DNA of 64,000 nt from Fragum whitleyi (Eukaryota; Mollusca; Bivalvia; Cardiida; Cardiidae): positions 40,354,932 through 40,418,931 of the forward strand of contig OX411559.1 in NCBI GenBank assembly GCA_948146395.1. The letters are read 5' to 3'. Position 1 is the stretch's first letter; every line of letters begins with the position of its first letter. The position numbers were made by a program, and so were the translations under genes. Positions 26,129 to 39,100 of the stretch are shown piece by piece. A model generated the notes under the pieces. It made no database searches. It was not told the DNA's origin and saw only the letters and a list, made by a program, of their open reading frames with translations.

Positions 26129-29100
26129 GACATGAGTAAAATAATATGCCCCTGATCTCTTGATGCAGGGGCATAAAAAAGATCAGTATGAAGTTTAAGG
26201 CAAAACTTTTGCTGCAATGGTCAATAGGCTAAAATACAGTATGTTGCAAGTGAGTGAGATAAATCTCTTAACTGCAGCTTTATTCATTATTTTAACCAAC
26301 ATGAGCACTTTGGATGGCATGCTTTGCTATAGATGCTGGATTGTGAAAAATATCAGCAAAAAAATGCTCAATTTTTCATGAAAGTACAATTGAGATTGAT
26401 ATCATAAACTTTTTATATTGAACTTTCATGCCAAGTTTCAAGTAAGTATCTTCAATGATTGTACAGTAATATGACTAAGCTCTAAGTTTTAGCTCTATAG
26501 ATTCAACAATCTTCAACTTAAATATTCATGAAGTAAAATTTCTTGAATTGATGCATGGACTCTTCATTTATTTCTATACATTAAATGCAAGAATTAATCC
26601 TGGTCTTAAATTTGTGCATTTAAATGCTTGAAAATATGGGCATGAATTATTCATGAAGACATGTTTTATGAATGTATTATGAATTTGTCTAATACACATT
26701 TCACTACATTTCATGAAGTTTTCATGAAAATCTTCATGAAGAATGCAATAATTTTTCATGAACTATTCAAGAATATGCATGACATTTTACAGGGGAACCT
26801 GCAGCTTAATATATGGTTTCTGTTCATTAACCTTTGTCATACTGAATAAAATTTGGCTATAAATTTTCATTAAAATCAAAGGGCAAAAGCACTGAAAGCC
26901 TCAACTTTGGGTCAATTTTTATTTGAAAAACTAAACCTAATGACAATTCTGGATTGAAAGTGAGAAACAGGTGGTGTAGACTAATAACAGACCGCACACA
27001 TGTGCAGGCTGATGTTTGTCTATAGCTCCTGCCAAAACAGGAATATTCCAGGTTCAGCATGACAAGGGTTAATGAACTACCTACCCATATTCTACAAACA
27101 TGACGCTAGGCTTAACCAAAGTTCTGTTATTTTGTTCACCAGACCACAATTTATACCAGCATTGTCCAATAATTGGTGGAAAATATTCTGGAAAAAGAAC
27201 AAATATATGATGATATATATTATTTCATTGCTTGATGTTCACCTACTTCAACCCATTCCCTATTTGTTATCTCCAAACTGAAAAGCTTGTGAATAAAATG
27301 TGCAAAATGAAGATATAGAAATACAAATTACTTTTAACTCCAAGAGTTTCAAGAGTTTCAAGAGTTTTATTAAATTGACAAACCCCTAACCGGGGTACAA
27401 GTCATAAATATACAAACAAACATGAACAATAAACAAACATTCGGAAGAAAGTTTCAGTGTTAAAACAACCATAGTGCATTCATAGGTAGCCTGAGTGTAG
27501 GAAAATTCACTTAAAAGATGACTAGAAGTTATATGACTAGATTTGAATATAAGTATTATTAGACCTCGATCTGATAAAAGTGTCAAACAATGTTTAACCA
27601 TTGTCATGCTAAACCCAAAATATTCCATTTATAGCGAGAAGTACAGACAAAGATCAGCCTGTGCATTGGTGCAAACTGATCTCGGCCTATGCCGCCTACT
27701 TTTCCCATTTAAGCCAGAATAATGAAAAAAAGTGCATTTAGTGCTTTCGGCACTCTGATTTTAATGCAATTTGCCAAAATTTTGATTCAGCACTACAAAT
27801 GTTAACAATATGAGATTTGCGTAAAGTGTCGATCATTATCATTGTAGGACCCTCCATAATGGAGGGCAACAAATTTTAACCATAATTTTGCTCAAATTTA
27901 TGTGAAATTATTCCTGGACCATAAATTCATATGTATGTGCCTGCAATACTTCCACAACTACTTAACAATTTAGTAACCATTTCAATTAAATATGTTTAAA
28001 TATCTCATGAAATGTTTTCAGAATTACCTTACAAAATTTTGCAACTTTGAAAATAGTTGTTACATCACTCGACGTCATAATGCTATGAAAAGAATTCACA
28101 TTTGGACGCATGATGATATTTCTTGGCAAATAGACTTTTCTGGTATCTTCAAAATAAGTACATTCTAACATATAATGAAACTCATCACCCATTTTATTCA
28201 GCCTGCATAACTCGCATATCCTGTCATCCCTTATGGTCCCTAAAAATCTCCCCCATTCAATTGGAAATTTGTGATTTAGTGATCTGAAGTGGCAAAGAGA
28301 TTTTGATAGATCATATGGAAGAATATTAAAGTAATTTTCAAACCCAAAGTCTTGTTTAAAGATCCTATAGTTAAGACATTTAGGGCTTTTAAACACTGCA
28401 TCTTTCCAATCAGATATGTGCATTTCATTCAATTTCATTTTGACAGATTTTGAAATACTGGAAGGTATGTTAGTTTGGTTTAACCAGTAGCATGAGAAGC
28501 CACTTTCTTCAAGTATGCTTTTAATACACATTAACCATTTAGAGTCAAATCGACCAATATTATGCAGAGCTAACAACATACTGTAAAGTTTGCAAGATAT
28601 TTTATCAGATTTACCATTTAACATACGCTGCCAAAATCCAATCATTCTGGATTTGATTTCAATTGAGATAGGATGTCTTCCTAATTCACCGTAAAGAATT
28701 AAGTTAGGCGTTGATTTCTTTACTTTCAGAATGATCTTATAGAACTGAAGGCATAGCCTTTCAAGCAAATCATGGTTTTCAAAGCCAGTAACATCTGATT
28801 GATTGATTGATTGAATGGAGTTTAACGCCGCTTTCAACATTATTTCAGTTATATCGCGGCGGCCGGAGCACCTAACAATGGATTCCTGGTATTTCTTTTC
28901 ACCTGTACTACCATTACATCCTTTCCTAGCCTCCGACTGCTATCTCACATAGGTTTACGATTATCTACCCATTGGTGAGAGACAAACGTCGGAAAGGATA
29001 TTTGCCGCCACCGGGGATCGAACCCACGACTTCCAGATTGGAAGTCTTATGCCTAACCAACTGCGCTATGGTGGCGGCTCCAGTAACATCTGAACCATAT

Positions 29101-30288
29101 AGTAAAATGGGTTGAACCATAGTATCAAACAATTTCAGCTGAATGTCAATAGGTAATTGTAGCATAGCCCAGTGAGCTATTGTCATAGCGGTGTGTCTGT
29201 CGTGCGTCCATCCGTGTGTAAACTTTTTCTTTAAACATCTTCTTCTCCCAAATCAATGGGTGGATTTTCACGAAACTTGGTAGAAATGATACTTGGGTGA
29301 CCCTCTTCTTCAATTGTTACAGAAATTTTGATTGACCCCAAAATATGGGCAGGGCAGGGCAAGGCATATTTTCATAGCAAAGTCTTTTAAAAATCTTCTC
29401 CTCCCACACCATTGGGGCGATTTCAATGAAACTTGGCATGGATGTTCCTTGGGTGACCCTTTACCTAAATTGTCAAGAAATAATGATTGACTTCCAAACA
29501 TCCGCATGACAGGGCTTGGTATTTTTTCATGTTAAAATCTTTTAAAAATCTTCTCCTTCAAAACCATTGGGCTGATTGCGATGAAACATGGATGGATGTT
29601 TCTGGGTGACCCTTTACTTAAATTGTTCAAGAAGTTTTAATAGACCCCCAAAATGGGTGGGGATCAGTGAGGCATTTTCTTCTTTTTTTAAATTTAAAAA
29701 AACATTTCCTCCTAAAGCATATGATAGATTTCAATACAACATGGTATGGATATTCCTCGAGTGACCGTTTACTTAAATTGTTCAAGAAATTTTGACTGAC
29801 CCCCAATTACAGGCATGGCAGGGGGAAAATCTGGGGTTATTTAAGCCAGTTGAGCGATACAGGCCCTCTTGTTTATATATATAACTTGGAACCAAGCCTT
29901 AAGCTTTATAAACTCAGTAAAAATATAAAAACATTTTTTTTCATCTAATGAGTAATGAGAGATATATCGGATCTTTAATCAGATTTTTTTTTTAGACAAG
30001 CTGTATGTCAAAGGTCAAGAATTGGGTCAAGGGTTCAACAAGATGCCATAATCAAAGACAATCATCTACCAACCTTTAGTATTGACTTTACACAGTTCTA
30101 ACCCTAATAGTTAATATTAAGAAAGTAGGTCAAATGTCACAGTTAGGGTCAATGGTTCATAATGATGCCAGAATCAAAGACTATCATCAGCCAACTTTTA
30201 TTATTGACTTAATATAGTCCTTCTGAAAGATCATATGCTATGGATCAATTTAGTGAAGTTTGGTTAAATTCAGATAAGTAGTTTTAGA

Positions 30289-30320
<32 letters not shown>

Positions 30321-33105
30321 TCCCGGAACAGCATTTTTTTTAAAGTTTGAGCTTGACAGATGACCTTGACCTTGTCACATGACCTTTACCTTGTCACATG
30401 ACCTTGACTTTGGTGTATAGCTTTGTATGTCAAATACTTTTGGAGAAAAGGCAAAGGTTAAGTTTTCGGACAGACGGACGGACAGACGGATGGACAGACA
30501 GATGGACGGACGGACAGACAGATAGACAGACAGACATGAGTAAAACAATATGCCCCCGATCTCTCGATACAGGGGCATAAAAATTATAAAAAGATCCAGA
30601 AGGCCCATTTTTTGAAGACCTGGCAGCTCATAGCACCCATAATATCTACCCAATTAGAATTTAACAAAGAAATCTAAAAGAGAATGTCCCAAGAAGAATT
30701 CCTGAGAAATAAGGGTGAATTCTGATGAGTAATTCAATGGAAAAAGATGTAAAGATTTAAATTTTCAAAATAAGGGACCATTTTTTGATGAAGCGGCAGC
30801 CCTTGGCACCAATGATATTAACTAATTCAGAATTTAACAAAAAAACTCTGAAAGAGCTTGTCCGAAATATCATTCTGGTGAAGTTATGTTCAATTCTGTA
30901 CAATAATTTAGAGAAGAAGATTCTTTTTCACAATTTAATCATTGGTGGCCCTTTTCCAGGAGACTTGAAAAACTGTCTTGCCCTTGTTATCAACCCTATC
31001 ATAATTTAATAAAGGAATCTGAAAGAGTTTGTCCTGAAGATCATTTCTCTAAAGCTTGGTTAAATTCTGACCAGTGGTTTCAGAGGGGAAGATTTTTTCA
31101 TATTTCACCATTGGGGGCCCAATTTTTGTGACCTGTTAGCCCATAGTGCCAAAAATTTCAACCCATCCCAATTCAACAAAAGAATGAGGATTATTTCTCT
31201 AAAATTTGCTCAAATTCTGACCATTAGTCTCAGAAAAAAAGATTTTTTCATATTTTACCATTTTGGCCCCTTTTTTGGCCACACCCATATTTATGCGCCA
31301 ATCAAAATTTTGTGAACAAACTTTGAAAAGGGTCAACCAAGGAACATTCTGGTTAAGTTTCATTGAAATTGGCCAAGTGGTTCAGGAGGAGATGTCCATA
31401 AAAGGTTTTGAGCTAAAAAAAAAAGCCAAACCTGCCAAGCCCATATTTATGGGCCAATCAAATTTTTGAAAAGGGTCACCCAAGGAACATTCTAACACGC
31501 TGTGTTCAGGTGAGCTAAAAATAGGTTTAACTGGTCTAAAAATTATTGTAAACGAATCCTATGCTGCCAAAACTCATCATTGTCTCATTAAGAAGATTCT
31601 TATGACCTTTAACAATAAAAAATTATTTTGGAAATGTGCAATTACATACAAAATTTATAAAAAACTATGTGTTCTGAGAAACTGTTCTCGTTAACACCTA
31701 TTAAAAACGAACTGTCCACAACTTAAGCATAGCTGGAAATTACTGATGAAAGCCGGTGTCGAACCCACACGGACAAGAAATATTCAAATTATTGGTTTAA
31801 AGTCCAACTCGCTTACCACTGAGCCAAAGAAGATCTTCCCTGACACAAGTGACAGACTTTGTATTGAAATTAATGAAGCTATAAAGGACATCAGTGAGAG
31901 TGGTCTCCCATAACAACACCTCTTTTCGGTGGTCACATAAGTGGTTGCTAAATACTTTTTTTACTGTACTACCATTTCATTTTCCTTGCCTCCAGATGCC
32001 ATCCTACTTAGGTTAACAATGACCCATCCATTTGTTTAGGGACAAATGATGTTATAGATATCAATGGCTCAGTGCCAAACAGTTATAACTGCCTATAAAT
32101 GTATAGGCAGTAACAACTTTTCGCACTGAGTCATCTATATATGCTACTACTAGGGATCAAAGCCAGTGTCTACAAAAGTGCAAATCAAACAAGAGATATA
32201 TGTAATACAATTTTATGCCCCCCATAAGAGCAGGTCAATGACACATTCTTTGTCAATTAACAAACAGCAATAACTGAACAAATATGCCAAGTAGAGTTGT
32301 GGTTCTTGTGAACTGCACTTCAACCCATCTGTGAAGTTTCATTACTCTATCTTGTTTACCTTTTGAGATATGCTCTGGACAAAAAATGGTATATGGATGG
32401 AGTGACAGACAGACAGACTGACCGACAAGTGCAAAGGAATATACCCCCTTATTCTTTGAAGGGAACAATGTGGGGGCATAAAAATCCTCTTACCTTCATC
32501 AGTAAGGGTTTGTACCCTCAGTCTGAGTTCTTCAGTAGATGTTACACTGTTGACAATATAACCGTCTCTGTCAATCACAGCTAGGGTCGCCATTGGTCGG
32601 CGGGGGTCGAAAGTTACAAGTGTTGGTGAATCAGTTACAAAAAGGAAACCTTGACGCGATCTGTTCCTGTGTTCCTTCTCTAATCTACAACAAAATAAAG
32701 ATGCTGTTGATGAGTTTGTGCAACAAATTAACTACAGAAAACGAACAGAAATTTTAAATATTTGATCGGTTTGTTTGAATGTGGTTTGATTCTGCTAAAA
32801 ACAGTTTGAAAATTTTTAGATTGATTGATTGATTGAATGGAGTTTAACGCCGCTTTCAACATTATTTCAGTTATATCCCAGCAGCTGGAGCACCTAACAA
32901 TGGATCCCTGGTATTTCTGTCACCAGTACAACCATCACATTCTTCCCTAGCCTCCAGCTGCTATCTCACATAGGTCTACGATTATCAACCCATTGGTGAC
33001 AGACAAATAGTCGGAAAGAATGAGTGCCGCCGTCGGGGATCGAACCCGGGACCTCTAGAATGACAGTCTGACGAGCTACCAACTGGGCTATGACGGCGGC
33101 GAAAA

Positions 33106-33136
<31 letters not shown>

Positions 33137-36100
33137 GGCTTTAGTAGACAGAGGAACAGATAAGAGGGGGTAAAGCCAGTCTTAAATCTTTATTTCTCAA
33201 TGAAACCCTATGTTGTGGGTACTCATTTGAATTGTCTTGACAAGACAATTCCAATGAGTACCCACAATATAGGATTTGTGAAAGAATTGTTGAAATATTT
33301 CAATTTCGCTTCCAAAACACCCTCTCTGTCTTTAGCTCTGATAGATAAACCTTACCTTGGCAGATCACCTTGACTCTGTAATCTGCGTTTGGGCACCAAT
33401 CAATGTATGTTGAATAGGATTGAAGTACAGTGGAATATCTATATGTCGAACTTCGGGGGACTCACCAAAAAACTTGGACGTATAGAAAGTTCGACGAAGA
33501 GATAAAAAGGCTATACATGACATATGCGGCCATCATCACACTAAGGTACGACCAAAACTGGTGGCGAAATAACGGACGTGTTTGATTTATCGTGTTGAAT
33601 TAATCGAATATAAAAGATGATACTTATTTTTATTTACATTTTTTTAATTTGTTTATAAACATCATATAAAACATACATTTAAATCACAAAGCAAAAACAT
33701 TTTCAAGCAAGCCATCTTTTTACAAATTTACATGTGCTTACATGTACTGTTAGATCTATAAGACAATGACTTTTGTATTAGAGGTTTACATCTCGCATTT
33801 CTCAAGCAAAAACATATCTGATAATGATTGTATATACAATTTCCTAGACAAATAATTCCCGGATTGGTTACCCAGTCCTTCCTTGGGGAACGTCATGTTG
33901 GTCGGTGTTGAGGGCTATCCCCCAGTGTCTACCGGGTACCTCACCAATCAAGTCCCGTGTGGCATTGGCTTTACATGCTTCCGTTGTCAATGAGAATTAT
34001 AAATTTTACGTCGTAAGTCACATGCATTTTGCCGACCCTTTTCATTTCAAAACAATAGATCACTTAACCTTTCACATTCTCTATCTGTTACAAACAATCA
34101 AACCCAATAAGGTACAGAATCGATATCCAATACTTAGATCGCGCGTGTCAATTACTGTGGTTGACAGGTTGAATGTGTGAAAAACTACCTCGATTGCAAT
34201 TTTCATCAATTAAGGTTTGGGTTCGTCGTAAAGAGGTGTGGATGTACACCAACAAAAGTGATGGGACCTTGAAATTGGTTCGACATGTGGAAAAATTTCG
34301 AGCAATGGATAACGACGTTTCGAGGTTGAAATACATAGAAATAAAGAGTAAATAGATCGGGACTTGAAAAATACTTCGACGTAGAGATAACTTCGTCTTA
34401 TGGACATTCGACGTAAAGATATTTGACTGTACATGTAATTTGAAAATGTTAAGTGTTTTGGCTAAATTTGACCTTGATTGATGACATTGACTTTTTCTTA
34501 TGACCTTGGCCTTTAGCAGCTTATTTTAAAAGTATAAATGAGATTTATCATCATACCAAACATAATCATTGTACCTTAAATAATCAATTTTTTGTATGCC
34601 CCTAGAAACACGGGATGCAAAATTGGATCACCTGGCACTCCTGCGACTGGTGTCCACTTTTTTGTCTGGATCAAAAACCTGTCACTGATTGACTTGAAAC
34701 TTGGCAATTATGTTCCTCTACTGATTACAAAGTGCAGTGCACAAGAACTGTAACTCTACCTCGCTTAATTTATGATTTTTTTAATTTTTATTTCCCTTTG
34801 TTGTTTTTAATACCTAGACATACAGCAGTGTAACAGGCGTTTCTTGTGATAATTTGTTTGTTTGGATGGAGGTTTATGCCGCTTTCAACTTTTTTTCAAT
34901 TATATTGCGGCAGCTGGAGCAACCAGTGATAATTTACGTCCATGTTTGGTTATGTTTTCAGAGAGACAGCATCACAACAATATACCCCAAATGTTACCCC
35001 GTGCAAGAGCACAAAAAGAGCACTTTGAAAAAGCCATTTTCCTTTTTCTCAAAATGATCTTCATCCGCCAAAATACTTTGTTATTAGAAAATGCCATTGC
35101 TCATTTGCTTCATAATAAAGTAAATTTGTTACAGCATATTCTCCATACTATTGTATTCAGTTTCATGAATCTGGAAATGAAAAAGTGTCTACGGACGGAT
35201 TGATGGATGGATGGATGGATGGATGGATGGATGAATGGATTGATGGGTGGATGGATGGATGGATAGATGGATGGATGGATGGATGGACTGATGGACGGAT
35301 GGATGGAAGGAAGGATGGAAGGACAGAAAGATGGGGAAAGACATGGAAAAATTGTATAAACCTCTCTCAAAATATTTGTAGGTGGGGGGTACAATCATTA
35401 TATCTTAATAGCTTATATAAGGTCAATTCTAGGGTTTCACGCCATTTCTCACAGGAGAACCACCAGCACATTTTAACCCTTTCCTGTTGTACAAAATTTT
35501 GGACCTGTCCAAATTCAAAGGTTTTGCAGACGAAAATTTAAAGTGGATTTAACTTGAAAAATAACCATTTAGTAGGGTAGAAAAAAATGTGGAAAAAAAA
35601 GAAATTGCTTGTCAGAAGCAATTTCTCCTTTTTTCACAATGTTTTCTCAATCATAAAATCACAGGCACGTAAAAAGCAGGGATTAAACAGCAAAGGGTTA
35701 AGTGAGCCTCAAGCTGTCAACGGTTAAGGTAGTAGAACGGATATAGTTTCACAACATTTCAGAACTCATGATCTTTCACAATGTTGACCGAGGTTTCCAA
35801 ATGAAAATCATTAGGAAACCTTGGTTAACACTGTTAAAGTTCATTTCATTTTTTTTTACTCAAGGATAACACGATAAAGGGTCGAATGACTCTTATTTCC
35901 ATCGTGGTCCTAACTCTTTCTAGATCTTATTCTACACATTGAGAGAGAGGAAATGGGTTCTAACCACTGCTACCAACTTTTACAGCTGGGTGGACTGGGG
36001 CCCCGTCTTTAAAGTGTCCTGCCCAAATACACTACCCACCTGCGGTGGGGCTCGAACCTGCAACCACCAAGTTACAAGTCGAGCGTGTTAACCACTCAGC

Positions 36101-39100
36101 CAACAAGCCAGACAAGTATCAGTTCCACAACATTTCGGAACTCATGATCTTTCACAATGTGGACCAAAGTTTCCTAGTGAAAATCATAAGGAAAGCTTGG
36201 TTAACACTGTTAAAGTTAATTTCTTTCAAAATGTTGTGGATCTTTTATGGGTCCACTACTTAAAGACAAGTGAGAATATGATAAAAGCAGGATAAAAGCA
36301 GGTTTACTTACTCAGAATTAAAGCAGACATCTCTCTTTGAAAATAAACTGTTTCTAACAGAAAATGTGGACACATTCCCATCTCCATGTTTTACGCAGCT
36401 TACATTATATGTGGTATTCAGAGATATGGCCGTGTCGTTGTTATAAACGCAAACTGTAACATTCTGTAATGTCTGAAGAAGAAAATGTACTTTTGCTCCT
36501 GAGTCTTTTAAACCCTAATGAGATGTTTAACCTAGAATAATCCTTCTTTGGTGGGAGGTATAGACAAAGATCAGCCTGCACATGTGTGCAGACTGATCTT
36601 AGCATATACCACCAATATAATCATATTTTCATAACAATGGGTACCAAAGCTTGACATCAGGTGCTGGATAATGCAAAGATTCTAAGTCAGAAAGTGGAAT
36701 AACTCTAACAAAAAATATTTATACCCTTGTTTATCTGGATACCCCTTATGATGGTGAACACACATGCCAAGTTTCATGAAGATATCCATACCTGTTGTTA
36801 TATAATAATCCTAATGCTTTTTACCATGTCTATTTTTGGACTGGGAATTTTCCTATCTCTTGACACTGTTAGGTAAATATATGTAGAATATTTTAGATCT
36901 TTCTAGAAAGGACTTTTAGAAAGTGATTCAGACTCTAGAGTCTTCTTATGTTCTATGATATTCTAGATTGTTCTATGGTATTATATAAAGGGATTCCTAC
37001 AGCATTCTTGGCTCACTTGGTTTAGACTAATGGTTTCATTTAGTAGTACTGTGTTAAACAAAAAGGGGATTTCTAGTTATCTTAAGAATGTGTTTAAAAG
37101 CGTGTTTATTTTTAAATTTTGATATTATTGGACTTATTATTTGTGGACCAGGAACTTAATTCAATTGGATTTAAAATTAAAAAACTTTTGGATTAAACAT
37201 TCAGGGTATTGTAATTTGTTTTTGTATTAATTTCATATTGTCAATAATTCTGTTATTATTGTCAATAAATCTTGTTAATTGTTAAGTTTGTTGCTGGCTT
37301 CTTTGTTCTTGTTACATTGGCACATAACACTGTCAAGTCACACGTATTGCAGGTGTGTCACACGCATTTCAAGACTGAATCACGCCTAGCTTACTCAATC
37401 ACACGCATTTTCAAAAAATAGAAAGGTTTGAAAAATAATATGAAATTAGTTTTATTATCGTTTTATTTTTTACTTAACACCTTGTCAAGATTCAGCTTTA
37501 GGACCAGAATATGAAAATGCCTTCTGAAATAAAAATCTAGATTAGTATCTGTTTCTCTTGATTATAGTGTTCATGTCCTTTTTTGTAACCCGCAAATAAA
37601 TATTTGACTCCGTAGGGATTCGAACCCGGGACCTCTACATCCCAAAGCGAATGCTCTACCATGTCGCTATAAAAGCTAGCTTGTACGGCATGTCAGTACA
37701 AACACCCCTTATACACATCCCGGCTACATACACCCCCTCGACAATTAAAATTCTTCCACTAATCTTCTCAATTCAACATCCTCAACTACCAAATCACATA
37801 ACCACCATCTCATGTGGGTTATTTACGGTGGGCGCCAAATGTAACCCTCAAATAAATATTCGAATCCGTAGGGATTGGAACCCCTGGACCTCTACATCCC
37901 AAAGCGAATGCTCTACCACGTCGCTATAAAAGCTTGCTTGTACGACAAGGCAGTACAAACACCCCTAATACACATCCCGGCTACACTTTGACTTTATTTA
38001 CTGTTTATTATATGTTTTACTTGCACTACGTCCTTACTGATCTCATAAAGTTTACGAAAAGCTCTAGTGTAAAATCAGACTTTGAGGCCTCAGGAATACT
38101 TCAGTGATCACCATTTGACATCAGCCCAGGGTCAAAGTAATCATGATGTTGTCATACTATATTGATTAACAAGAGCACTGCCTACGGGTGCCTACGCTCG
38201 GCTGTTGAGTGCTGGATGGTAAGAAAAAACTAAGTCAAACAAGAGCCATGTTGGACATGGGCATAAGTCCCCTACCGGCTTTGTTTGTCTCAATGTTTTC
38301 CCACGCCAATTCTATCAGGGACGTCAAAACCAGGTCTTGTTAAAGGGTTAAAAAAGACTTACATGAGTTGTTGTCTCTGCTGTGCCCACTATACAATTCA
38401 TGGAAGCAATAGACAGATGCAAGAAATAGTATCAATAACAGTTACCTTGTCTGATCCAAGATGTTTTTCTTCAGTCTTGTTGGTAAGAAATGAGAACTTT
38501 CACTGGAGGTAATTAATACTGCTGCATCACCACCCTGACTAACATGGCTTATAAATTTTTTTACATTTTAAAACAGGTTTCATCAAGTTAGCTTGCTTAG
38601 TTATTAAGTTATTGCAGGATCCATTTTTTGCCATATTTTCACTATTTTCGTTACCATAGCAACCACACTTTTTGTCAAAGAACAAAGATAAAATGATGTG
38701 CATAATCTACACATTGCCATCTAGTCATATACCAAGTCTCATCAAATTAGCTTGCTTAGTTATTATCTTATCGCAGGATCCCATTTTTGGCCATATTTTC
38801 ACTATTTCTGTAACCATAGCAACCTCAATTTAAGTCGAAAAACAAAAATAAAATGATGTGTATAATCTACACATTGCCATCTAGTCATATACCAACTTTC
38901 ATCAAAAACGGTTGCTTAGTTATTAAGTTATCGAGGGATCAAGATTTGAGCGGACAGACAGACAGACGGACGGACGGACAGACGGACGGACAGACAGAGG
39001 GCAAACCTATAGTCCCCTCCGGTGTGAACACCGGTAGGGGACTAAAAAGGGGCATAATTTGTGCAAAATGCATCTAGAGTTATCCCCCTTGATAGTATAG

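Noticed and set aside
28990..29080. tRNA gene on the minus strand
   Set aside because: It is the head of a SINE1 with target duplication; the loop lacks a conserved U33.
34173..34355. Transposase fragment in the TA-flanked element
   Set aside because: The 60-residue frame shows no DDE or HTH signature.
35185..35541. 118-residue open frame of MDGW repeats, and similar [17 protein letters not shown] frames elsewhere
   Set aside because: They are translations of the GGAT or GACA/GACG microsatellites at HINE 3' ends, open in several frames on both strands.
37610..37670. tRNA-Pro gene or pseudogene on the minus strand
   Set aside because: The same sequence sits at the same place in both direct repeats of an LTR-like element, so it is annotated as part of that element.
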